From Paralcaligenes sp. KSB-10 (lineage in GTDB: Bacteria > Pseudomonadota > Gammaproteobacteria > Burkholderiales > Burkholderiaceae_B), in assembly GCF_021266465.1 (NCBI RefSeq), contig NZ_CP089848.1:1550001-1614000 (forward strand): a DNA stretch of 64,000 nucleotides. Reading direction: 5' to 3'. Of the stretch, positions 33,784 through 41,717 are shown in pieces. Under the pieces are notes generated by a model. The model did not search any database. It was not told the DNA's origin and worked only from the letters and a program-made list of their open reading frames with translations. A program made the translations under genes and the position numbers. How positions within the stretch are numbered: position 1 is the stretch's first letter; the number at the start of each line of letters is the position of its first letter.

Positions 33784-33860
33784 TGGTGCGGCAGGAGGGG
33801 CTCGAACCCCCGACCCCGGGCTTAGAAGGCCCGTGCTCTATCCAGCTGAGCTACTGCCGC
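33784..33860 (-). tRNA. tRNA-Arg (anticodon UCU)
   Basis: On the minus strand a complete cloverleaf can be folded: acceptor GCGGCAG/CTGCCGC, D arm GCTC...GAGC, anticodon stem CGGGC/GCCCG with loop CTTCTAA (anticodon TCT), T arm with TTCGAGC, discriminator A and an encoded CCA (33784-33786). It reads AGA codons, which are rare in high-GC genomes. Seventy-seven bases including CCA. An open frame through it on the other strand is a shadow. Confidence 0.96.
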
Positions 33861-34023
33861 ATCAGGTAACGCGCAGGCATTTTACCTTGTTGGTCGCAAA
33901 ATCGAAAAAGGTAGAAAATCCTGCCCTGAATCGATATGTCACAGCACGCTTACATCAGGTAGCGCAATCAAACCGGCGCAATGCTAAAGTTTCGGGCAAA
34001 CCCGCGGCTGAATCCGATGCATA

Positions 34024-34067
34024 CCCATTCAGCCTGTCCAGACTGAATGGGCGCCTTGCCCATTCAG
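34024..34067 (+). promoter_or_regulatory. Three-copy inverted repeat in the pldA leader
   Basis: CCCATTCAG (34024-34032), its complement CTGAATGGG (34043-34051) and CCCATTCAG again (34059-34067) are arranged so that the middle copy can pair with either neighbour but not both. The block ends 26 bases before the phospholipase start. It could be overlapping operators or an alternative-hairpin leader affecting translation; no gene is present in 33861-34093. Confidence 0.4.
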
Positions 34068-34093
34068 TCGAAGCATCACCATGTTATCGCCTT

Positions 34094-35404
34094 ATGAAAC
34101 TCATTGTCCGACCTTTGCATACCCTGTTCTTCACGCTCGCAGCTACCTTGGCAGTAACCTTGCTCAACATGAGCCAGGCTTGGGCGGGCATGGCCTACCA
34201 ACTGGACCAGACACACGCCATCGCAGGCGAAACAATTAATGTAAAGGCTGTGCTCTTCAACGACACGGGCAACACTCTTAGTTGGCGTCCCTCCAAAACC
34301 TTGGTGTTGCAATGGCGTAGTGAAAGCGGCCAGGCTATACGCAGTCTGGCCTATCTGGAAACGGCTCCAAGCCAGGTCAATGTGCCCGTGAACAATTTCG
34401 TTCAGTTTGCCTGGCGCGCGGTGGTACCCAAGGGCGTCAAAGGTTTGCAGGCAATCAATGTCGAGGGTCGGCCGACCCTGCTGGCGCTTGATACCAATCC
34501 GCTGGAAAAAAGCCCGATCGCAGGCACCCCAGCCCATGCGCAAATCGTGGACGCCGGTGCCGCCCCCGAAGGTCGCAAGGCCGATCCTGTTTTGCCCAAA
34601 AACATTGTTGCCGCGACAGGTGCTTCGATCAACGAAGGGCCAGCCATCGACACCTTGCAAAAGCCCATCACTACGCCCTCGGCATTCGATAACTTCAGAA
34701 ATGCCTTGTCTCCATACGAACCGATTTACTTCGATGTCGGCACCAAGGGCGGGACCAATGCGCGTTTCCAGCTGAGCTTTAAATATCGCCTGTTCACGCC
34801 AGCCGATCCGGAAAATCCAAAATTTTTCGACAATATGTATTTGGGCTATACCCAAACCTCCTTGTGGGACCTATCGGCCAGTTCCAGCCCTTTTATCGAC
34901 ACTACCTACAATCCCAGCATTTTCTGGCATAAAGACGCGCTCTGGCAGGCAGACAGCAAACAATGGTTTGTGGGCCTGAGCACCGGCGTGGAGCACAAAT
35001 CCAACGGCAAGGCCGGCGCCGACTCGCGTTCGCTGAACGACGGATTTATAGAACCGCAGTTCAATTACCGTTTCGATGGCGGCAGTACGCTTACCTTCGC
35101 CCCACGAGTCAAAGCCTATATGGGAATCACTGACAATCCAGATTACGCCGATTATGCGGGCCATGTGGACTGGAAGTTGCGCTGGGCGCAAGATAACGGG
35201 CTGGTACTGTCGGGCATGTATCGCCACGGCAATCAAGGCCACCAGGCTACCCAGATCGAAGCCGCCTGGCCTCTGCAGCGCACATTCCTGAACATGAACG
35301 GCTATCTGCATGTGCAGTTTTTCAAGGGCTATGGCGAAACCTTGCTGGGATATCGGCAAAACAGCGATTCGCAAATCCGTGTCGGTTTGTCGCTGGTGCC
35401 ATAA
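34094..35404 (+). CDS. pldA: Outer-membrane phospholipase A (PldA family)
   Basis: 436 residues from ATG 34094, which opens a Sec signal peptide (LHTLFFTLAATLAVTLLNMSQAWA); the frame is open further upstream across the tRNA but without homology. The C-terminal two-thirds is the beta-barrel phospholipase A1 with the catalytic HKSNG (His301, Ser303, Asn304), DLSASSSPF, and amphipathic strands ending in VGLSLVP. The first 190 or so mature residues form an extra domain not found in the 289-residue E. coli enzyme but known in betaproteobacterial and neisserial homologues. It hydrolyses phospholipids in the outer leaflet. No clear ribosome site. Confidence 0.9.
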   Translation: MKLIVRPLHTLFFTLAATLAVTLLNMSQAWAGMAYQLDQTHAIAGETINVKAVLFNDTGNTLSWRPSKTLVLQWRSESGQAIRSLAYLETAPSQVNVPVNNFVQFAWRAVVPKGVKGLQAINVEGRPTLLALDTNPLEKSPIAGTPAHAQIVDAGAAPEGRKADPVLPKNIVAATGASINEGPAIDTLQKPITTPSAFDNFRNALSPYEPIYFDVGTKGGTNARFQLSFKYRLFTPADPENPKFFDNMYLGYTQTSLWDLSASSSPFIDTTYNPSIFWHKDALWQADSKQWFVGLSTGVEHKSNGKAGADSRSLNDGFIEPQFNYRFDGGSTLTFAPRVKAYMGITDNPDYADYAGHVDWKLRWAQDNGLVLSGMYRHGNQGHQATQIEAAWPLQRTFLNMNGYLHVQFFKGYGETLLGYRQNSDSQIRVGLSLVP

Positions 35405-35499
35405 AAAACTCCTTGCGCATGCCGGTGATGCGCCACCCCGCCTGGGCCGCCACCCCCGCGCCTTAAGAACAATAACTCCTTCGGGAGAAGGGACCCGCG

Positions 35500-36459
35500 T
35501 TATCTCCGCCGCGCTCCCGGCCGTGCGGCCGCGCTTGCCGCAGGGGCCTCGGACTCACTATCGCAAGCATGAATCAGGAACTGCCGGAATGTGTCCACCA
35601 GCCCTTTCGGCTCCGCCTGCCTGGGCCAAAGAAGGCCAACATCCATGGGCGCGACCGGATCCGCAATGGGAATGGCCATAATCTTCTTGCCTTCCAGCGA
35701 CCACGGGCGGTACACCAGGTCCGACAATATCGATACGCCAAAACCATATGCGACCAGGCCACGCAGGGCTTCCAGGGAACTGGTGCGCATCGCGATCTTG
35801 AGTGCGTGACCACTCGCTCCCCAATGACCGGTGGCCGCGGAATCGGCATCATCCACAGTCAGCAATATATAGGGGTATTTTGCAATCTCGTCGAGGCTTG
35901 CGGCGGACTGCCTGGCCAAAGGATGCGAAGCCGCCGCCCATACTCTGCGGCGTGAGCGCACCAGCAATCGATGGCCATAACGCTGCACATCGGCAATATT
36001 GGATATCAGCCCCACTCCCAGGTCTATGCTCCGGTCGGCCAGCGCCTGTTCCAGCGTAATTCTGTCCATATCCACCAGGTCTATCTCCACTTGCGGGTAA
36101 CTGTGCTTGAAACGGCTCAGCAAATCCGGCAGGAAATAGCCCAATACCGTATAGGTGGCGGCGATCCGGATCGTTCCCTGCACCGTCTGGGTACGCAAGC
36201 TGGCATGCCGCATGGCATCGTTGACCGAGTCCATGACATGCCGGGCATGGTGAAAAAACACCTGCCCTTCCGCCGTCAGAACCACGCCATGAGGCAGGCG
36301 ATCGAACAAACGTACTTTCAACTGTCTCTCCAGGCTCTGGACCGCGCTGGTGATCGCCGACTGCGACACATGCTCGGAGATGGCCGCCGTGGAAAACTGC
36401 CCCGAGGTCGCCGCGGCGATGAAGTACCGGAATTGTCTCAACGTAACTTCGCTCTTCAT
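35500..36459 (-). CDS. LysR-family transcriptional regulator
   Basis: 319 residues: helix-turn-helix (LRQFRYFIAAATSGQFSTAAISEHVSQSAITSAVQSLERQL, residues 8-48) and a LysR effector domain (GTIRIAATYTVLGYFLPDLLSRF). Ends in an arginine-rich tail. Divergent from the indolepyruvate oxidoreductase gene across a 99-base AT-rich gap, hence its likely regulator. No ribosome site is visible before the ATG, so the start may be elsewhere by a few codons. Confidence 0.92.
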   Translation of the reverse strand: MKSEVTLRQFRYFIAAATSGQFSTAAISEHVSQSAITSAVQSLERQLKVRLFDRLPHGVVLTAEGQVFFHHARHVMDSVNDAMRHASLRTQTVQGTIRIAATYTVLGYFLPDLLSRFKHSYPQVEIDLVDMDRITLEQALADRSIDLGVGLISNIADVQRYGHRLLVRSRRRVWAAASHPLARQSAASLDEIAKYPYILLTVDDADSAATGHWGASGHALKIAMRTSSLEALRGLVAYGFGVSILSDLVYRPWSLEGKKIMAIPIADPVAPMDVGLLWPRQAEPKGLVDTFRQFLIHACDSESEAPAASAAARPGARRR

Positions 36460-36558
36460 CTGTTTTTTTAATACCTGATACCTGAAAATTTGATTTTACG
36501 ATACCAATATAAATACATACACTAATAAAATAAATCATCCCTACAGGAGACAATCGAG

Positions 36559-39500
36559 ATGAACGCCCCCCTTGATCAGGCGGTGCTGTCCGCACTCGCC
36601 AAGGTAAGCCTTGACGACAAGTACACTCTCGAAAAAGGCCGCGCCTACATGAGCGGCACGCAAGCGCTGGTGCGCTTGCCCATGTTGCAAAAACTGCGCG
36701 ACAAGCATGCCGGGCTGAACACGGCCGGATTTATTTCCGGCTATCGCGGGTCGCCCCTGGGTTCCCTGGACCTCGCACTCTGGAAAGCCAAGCAGCACCT
36801 GATCGACAACGACATCGTTTTCCAGCCGGGCCTGAACGAAGACCTGGCGGCCACCTCGGTCTGGGGGTCGCAGCAAGTCAATCTTTATCCCGACGCCACG
36901 CATGACGGCGTATTCGGCATGTGGTATGGCAAAGGTCCCGGCGTGGACCGGTCCATGGACGTGCTCAAGCATGCCAATTCCGCCGGCACGTCGAAACACG
37001 GCGGCGTGCTGGTGCTCGCCGGCGACGACCACGCCGCCAAGTCATCCACGCTGGCGCATCAATCCGAACATGTATTCCAGGCCGCGGGCCTGCCGGTTCT
37101 GTATCCATCGAATGTCCAGGAATACCTGGACTACGGCCTGCACGGCTGGGCCATGAGCCGCTATTCGGGCCTGTGGGTCGCCATGAAATGCGTCACCGAT
37201 GTGGTCGAATCCACCGCCTCGGTCGATATCGATCCCGACCGCGCCAACATCGTCATTCCGTCCGACTTCGTCTTGCCGCCCGAAGGCCTGAGCATACGCT
37301 GGCCCGATCCGCCGCTGGTGCAGGAAGCGCGCCTGATGAACTACAAGTGGTATGCCGCGCTGGCCTACGTGCGCGCCAACAAACTGAACCGCATTGTCAT
37401 CGACTCACCGCGGGCCCGTTTCGGCATCATGGCCGCCGGCAAGGCCTACCTCGACACACGTCAGGCCCTGGCCGATCTGGGCCTGGACGAAAACACCTGT
37501 GCGCAAATCGGCATACGAGTCCTGAAAGTGGGTTGCGTGTGGCCTTTGAACGCACTGGACGCACGCGAATTCGCCACCGGCCTGGACGAAATTCTGGTCG
37601 TCGAAGAAAAGCGGCAAATTCTGGAATACGCGCTTAAAGAAGAACTGTACAACTGGCGCGACGATGTGCGCCCCAAGGTCTATGGCAAGTTCGATGAAAA
37701 GGACAATGCCGGCGGCGAATGGTCGGTGCCGCGCGGCAACTGGCTCTTGCCCGCCCAAAGCGAGCTGTCACCCGCACTGATCGCCAAGGCCATCGCCAAG
37801 CGCCTCGAAAAAGCCGTGCTGCCGCTGGACATCCAGGCTCGCGTTGCCGCACGCGTGGCAATAATCGAAGCCAAGGAACGTGAATTGCTGCAGCCCATCA
37901 TCACCGCCGAACGCAAGCCCTGGTTCTGTTCGGGCTGCCCGCACAACACCTCGACCAACGTGCCCGAAGGCTCGCGCGCCATGGCTGGCATAGGCTGCCA
38001 CTACATGACCATCTGGATGGATCGCAAAACCGAAACCTTCAGCCATATGGGAGGCGAAGGCGCAGCCTGGATAGGCCAGAAGTCGTTTACCAAAGAAAAA
38101 CATGTATTTGTGAACCTGGGCGACGGCACCTACTTCCATTCGGGCATCCTGGCCATACGCGCCGCCATCGCCGCCAACTCCAATATCACCTACAAGATCC
38201 TGTATAACGATGCGGTTGCCATGACGGGCGGCCAGCCCGTGGACGGCGTGCTGAAAGTCACCGATGTCATTGCGCAGGTCTATGCCGAAGGAGCGAAAAA
38301 AATCGTGGTGGTTACCGACGAGCCCGAGAAATACCGGGGCGTGTCGCTGGCGGGCAATGCCCCTGTGTACCACCGGGATGAACTTGATCGGGTGCAACGC
38401 GAATTGCGTGAAATCGAAGGCACCACTGTCCTGGTCTACGACCAGACCTGTGCCACCGAAAAGCGCCGGCGCCGCAAGCGCGGCGCCTACCCCGATCCCG
38501 CCCGGCGCGCCTTCATCAACGACGCCGTATGCGAAGGCTGCGGCGACTGTTCGGTGAAATCCAACTGCCTGTCGGTCGAGCCGCTCAATACCCCACTGGG
38601 TACCAAGCGCAAAATCAATCAATCTTCATGCAACAAGGACTTTTCCTGCGTCAACGGCTTTTGCCCAAGCTTTGTGACAGCCGAAGGCGCGCAGGTTCGG
38701 AAACCCAAGGCGCAGGCGCCCCGGATGGGCGCTGCCGACGCGGATAAACTGCCCGCCCCCGCATTGCCCGACATACAAGGCATATACGGCATACTGGTGA
38801 CCGGCATAGGCGGCACCGGCGTCGTCACGATCGGCGGCCTGCTGGGCATGGCGGCGCACCTTGAAAAAAAGGGGGTTACAGTCCTCGACATGGCAGGCCT
38901 GGCACAGAAAGGCGGCGCCGTGCTCAGTCACGTTCAGATCGCGGCCGCGCCAGACGATATACACGCCACGCGCATTGCCACCGGCGAGGCCGAACTCATC
39001 ATAGGCTGCGATTCGATCGTATCGACCTCGGCCGAAGTGCTCGCCAAAGTACAGAAGGGAACCACGCACGCGGCCATCAACAGCGCCAACATGCCTACCG
39101 CCGACTTCATCAAAGATCCGAAATGGCAATTTCCCGAGGCCTCGGCCGAACATGACTTGAAAGAAGCCATCGGACAAACCTGCGAATTTCTGGATGCCGG
39201 CGCGCTGGCCGTCAGGCTGTTGGGCGATGCGATTTACACCAACCCTCTGATGCTGGGCTACGCCTGGCAAAAGGGATGGATTCCGCTCTCGCACGAAAGC
39301 CTGTCACGCGCCATAGAGCTCAATGGCGTAACGATCGAAAAGAATCAGGCGGCCTTCGAATGGGGCCGCGCCATTGCCCATCATGGCCCGCAAGCCATTG
39401 CGCCCGATCTGAAAAAGCCTGAAACTGTGGCCCAGGTCATTGCCATGCCTGAAACGCTCGACAAGCTCATCGAGCGAAACACGCAAATGCTGACGGCCTA

Positions 39501-40140
39501 CCAGAACAAGGCTTATGCCAGACAATACATCGAGGCAGTGAGGCTGATTCGCACTAAAGAAAGTTCATTGCATGACGCCAAGGCCCTGGGATTAACTCGC
39601 GCCGTTGCCAAAAACCTGGCCAAGCTCATGGCTTACAAGGACGAATACGAAGTAGCGCGACTCTACGCCGATCCAGCTTTTACCGAGAAGCTGCGCGCCC
39701 AGTTCGACGGCGAACCCGGCAAGGATTACCACCTCAAGTTCTACCTGGCGCCGCCCTTGCTGGCCAAGAAGGACGACAAGGGTCACCTGATCAAGAAACA
39801 GTACGGCCCCTGGATCATGACCGCCTTCAAAGTCTTGGCAAAGCTGAAAGGGCTGCGCGGCACGGCGCTCGACGTCTTCGGCAAGACCGAAGAACGGCGG
39901 CACGAGCGTCAGCTCGTGCGCGACTACCTGGCCCTGGTTCAAGAATTGGCGCAAACCGTCAGCGAGCAGAACCTGGCGGTCGCCATCGACCTGGCCAATG
40001 TGCCCGACGACATACGCGGCTTCGGCCACGTCAAGGAAAAAAACCTGGCCGCCGCACAACAACGACGGGACGATTTGCTCGAGGAATATCGGGGGGCCAC
40101 AAGGGCCTCCCCTATCCCCATCCATGCCCACGTTGGTTGA
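36559..40140 (+). CDS. Fused indolepyruvate ferredoxin oxidoreductase (2-oxoacid oxidoreductase)
   Basis: 1193 residues, the size of single-chain indolepyruvate:ferredoxin oxidoreductases. Order: pyruvate-oxidoreductase-type N-terminal domain (GFISGYRGSPLGSLDLAL), TPP-binding half with CSGCPHNTSTNVPEGSRAM and GIGCHYM, HVFVNLGDGTYFHSG (the GDG TPP motif), a cysteine-rich iron-sulfur segment (CEGCGDCSVKSNC...CNKDFSCVNGFC), the gamma domain (GIGGTGVVTIGGLLGMAAHL) and a C-terminal helical extension. It oxidatively decarboxylates aryl- or branched-chain 2-oxoacids to acyl-CoA, reducing ferredoxin. CAGGAGACAATCGAG precedes the ATG. The Liv operon next to it would import the parent amino acids. Confidence 0.93.
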   Translation: MNAPLDQAVLSALAKVSLDDKYTLEKGRAYMSGTQALVRLPMLQKLRDKHAGLNTAGFISGYRGSPLGSLDLALWKAKQHLIDNDIVFQPGLNEDLAATSVWGSQQVNLYPDATHDGVFGMWYGKGPGVDRSMDVLKHANSAGTSKHGGVLVLAGDDHAAKSSTLAHQSEHVFQAAGLPVLYPSNVQEYLDYGLHGWAMSRYSGLWVAMKCVTDVVESTASVDIDPDRANIVIPSDFVLPPEGLSIRWPDPPLVQEARLMNYKWYAALAYVRANKLNRIVIDSPRARFGIMAAGKAYLDTRQALADLGLDENTCAQIGIRVLKVGCVWPLNALDAREFATGLDEILVVEEKRQILEYALKEELYNWRDDVRPKVYGKFDEKDNAGGEWSVPRGNWLLPAQSELSPALIAKAIAKRLEKAVLPLDIQARVAARVAIIEAKERELLQPIITAERKPWFCSGCPHNTSTNVPEGSRAMAGIGCHYMTIWMDRKTETFSHMGGEGAAWIGQKSFTKEKHVFVNLGDGTYFHSGILAIRAAIAANSNITYKILYNDAVAMTGGQPVDGVLKVTDVIAQVYAEGAKKIVVVTDEPEKYRGVSLAGNAPVYHRDELDRVQRELREIEGTTVLVYDQTCATEKRRRRKRGAYPDPARRAFINDAVCEGCGDCSVKSNCLSVEPLNTPLGTKRKINQSSCNKDFSCVNGFCPSFVTAEGAQVRKPKAQAPRMGAADADKLPAPALPDIQGIYGILVTGIGGTGVVTIGGLLGMAAHLEKKGVTVLDMAGLAQKGGAVLSHVQIAAAPDDIHATRIATGEAELIIGCDSIVSTSAEVLAKVQKGTTHAAINSANMPTADFIKDPKWQFPEASAEHDLKEAIGQTCEFLDAGALAVRLLGDAIYTNPLMLGYAWQKGWIPLSHESLSRAIELNGVTIEKNQAAFEWGRAIAHHGPQAIAPDLKKPETVAQVIAMPETLDKLIERNTQMLTAYQNKAYARQYIEAVRLIRTKESSLHDAKALGLTRAVAKNLAKLMAYKDEYEVARLYADPAFTEKLRAQFDGEPGKDYHLKFYLAPPLLAKKDDKGHLIKKQYGPWIMTAFKVLAKLKGLRGTALDVFGKTEERRHERQLVRDYLALVQELAQTVSEQNLAVAIDLANVPDDIRGFGHVKEKNLAAAQQRRDDLLEEYRGATRASPIPIHAHVG

Positions 40141-40164
40141 TTTCGTCTATGCCGCCCTGTGGGC

Positions 40165-40189
40165 AGGGGCACCCCTTGCGGGTGCCCCT
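40165..40189. terminator. Bidirectional hairpin between the oxidoreductase and livF
   Basis: AGGGGCACCC (40165-40174) and GGGTGCCCCT (40180-40189) make a perfect ten-base stem with a CTTGC loop in the 57-base gap between two convergent stop codons. There is no T-run on either side, but the position suits a shared transcription barrier. Confidence 0.55.
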
Positions 40190-40197
40190 CACCGTCA

Positions 40198-40944
40198 CTA
40201 CAAGGCCAGGTAGGTACGCAAGATGTCGTCGTTGCTCTTCAGTTCCCTCATCGTGCCGGCGTAACGGACCAAGCCTTTTTCCAGCACATAGGCCCGGTCG
40301 GATACGAGCTGCGCGAAGTGCATGTTTTGCTCGGACAATAAAACGCTCGTCCCCTGCTTCTTCAAGGCCAGGATCATGGCAACCATTTGCTCGACAAGCA
40401 CAGGAGCCACGCCTTCCGACGGCTCATCGAGCAGCACAAGGTAGGGGTTCCCCATCAGCGTTCTGGCCACAGTCAACATCTGCTGTTCGCCGCCGCTTAA
40501 AGATCCTGCCTGCCTGTTCCTGAGCGTATCGAGGATCGGAAATAATTCATACAAAGCTTCCATGGTCCAGTTCGAGGCAGGCCGGCCATCTGGCCAATGA
40601 CGCATCGGCTGCCGCCCTACATCGAGGTTTTGGCCGACGCTAAGATCGGTGAATATCCGGCGGTCTTCGGGGACATAACCCAAACCCGAACGGGCAATCC
40701 GATAGGTTTTCTGCCGTGTTATCGATTGCCCCATGAAATGCACCGCGCCTGTGCATTTCGGAACCAGGCCCATAATCGATTTCAGCGTTGTCGATTTACC
40801 CGCACCGTTGCGCCCCATCAAGGCGACCACCTCACCGGATCGCACTTCCAGATTGATTCCGTACAAAATGTGCGCGGCGCCATACCAGGCATCCAGGCCG
40901 TGCACCGACAACAGGGCCGAACCGGGCGCATTCTCTGCGATCAT
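40198..40944 (-). CDS. livF: Branched-chain amino acid-type ABC transporter ATPase LivF
   Basis: 248 residues with Walker A (GRNGAGKST), signature LSGGEQQM and Walker B (LVLLDEPSEGVAP), of LivF length and with the family N-terminus VHGLDAWYGAAHILYGINLEV. Its ATG overlaps the livG stop by four bases. It energises uptake of hydrophobic amino acids or structurally similar carboxylates through LivHM. Last gene of the minus-strand operon. Confidence 0.94.
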   Translation of the reverse strand: MIAENAPGSALLSVHGLDAWYGAAHILYGINLEVRSGEVVALMGRNGAGKSTTLKSIMGLVPKCTGAVHFMGQSITRQKTYRIARSGLGYVPEDRRIFTDLSVGQNLDVGRQPMRHWPDGRPASNWTMEALYELFPILDTLRNRQAGSLSGGEQQMLTVARTLMGNPYLVLLDEPSEGVAPVLVEQMVAMILALKKQGTSVLLSEQNMHFAQLVSDRAYVLEKGLVRYAGTMRELKSNDDILRTYLAL

Positions 40945-41717
40945 GACGACACCTCGCCGGCCGTGGCTTCGAAGGTTTTGCCGGAGCCAAAGTACACTTC
41001 CTGAACCCTTGGGTGACGACGTATTTCCTCGGCCGTGCCTTGGGCAATCAACTGGCCGCGCGCCAGAACGATGATCCGGTCCGCATAGGCAAACACCACA
41101 TCCATGCTGTGTTCGGTAAACAATACCGCCATCCGGCGCTGAACCGCCAGCTCGCGGATAAGCGCAAACAGGGCATTGCGCTCTTGCGGCGCCATGCCGG
41201 CAGTGGGCTCGTCCATCAGCAACAATTCCGGATTGCCGGCCAGGGCCATGGCCAGCTCAACGCGCTTGACATCGCCATACGCCAGTTCGCTGCATGGATG
41301 GTCCGCCTGCTCTCGCATGCCCACCTGCTCCAGCAAGGCAAGCGCCTCATGGCGATAAGTGCGCCGGGCCGAACGCCAGAACGCATGGATTTTGCGCCGA
41401 TGGGCCAGGAAGGCCATTTGCACATTTTCGACAACGCTTAGAGACGAAAACGTGGCTGCAATCTGGAAAGTGCGCCCTACCCCCAGGTGCGCGATCTTGC
41501 GCGATGGCAAGCCCAGCAATTCGGTTCCGTTGAACAGCACCGACCCCGCATCGGCGGCCATTTGCCCACCCACGATATTAAAGGTGGTCGATTTGCCCGC
41601 TCCGTTGGGCCCGATAAGCGCCAGCAACTCTCCCTGCGCCAGGTCGAAACCGATGCCGTCTACCGCCACGTTGCCGCCAAACCGTTTTTCAAGACCCCGG
41701 ACCATCAGCAGGCTCAT
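40941..41717 (-). CDS. livG: Branched-chain amino acid-type ABC transporter ATPase LivG
   Basis: 258 residues; Walker A IGPNGAGKST, LivG-type insertion around LGVGRTFQIAATFSSLSVVENV, the signature region SELAYGDVKRVELAMALAG and Walker B LLLMDEPTAGMAP. The usual LSYG signature reads LAYG, as in many LivG proteins. Coupled by ATGA overlaps to livHM upstream and livF downstream. Confidence 0.94.
   Translation of the reverse strand: MSLLMVRGLEKRFGGNVAVDGIGFDLAQGELLALIGPNGAGKSTTFNIVGGQMAADAGSVLFNGTELLGLPSRKIAHLGVGRTFQIAATFSSLSVVENVQMAFLAHRRKIHAFWRSARRTYRHEALALLEQVGMREQADHPCSELAYGDVKRVELAMALAGNPELLLMDEPTAGMAPQERNALFALIRELAVQRRMAVLFTEHSMDVVFAYADRIIVLARGQLIAQGTAEEIRRHPRVQEVYFGSGKTFEATAGEVSS

Noticed and set aside
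33784-33860. tRNA-Arg as attachment site of a current genomic island
   Set aside because: No integrase gene and no second copy of the tRNA 3' end were found, so only a weak composition argument remains.
33743-34093. Upstream extension of the phospholipase frame across the tRNA gene
   Set aside because: The extension translates the antisense of tRNA-Arg and a repeat region; the signal peptide begins at ATG 34094.
35415-35433. GCGCAT/ATGCGC stem between pldA and the LysR gene
   Set aside because: Six base pairs and a T-run only at a distance on the minus strand; too weak to call.
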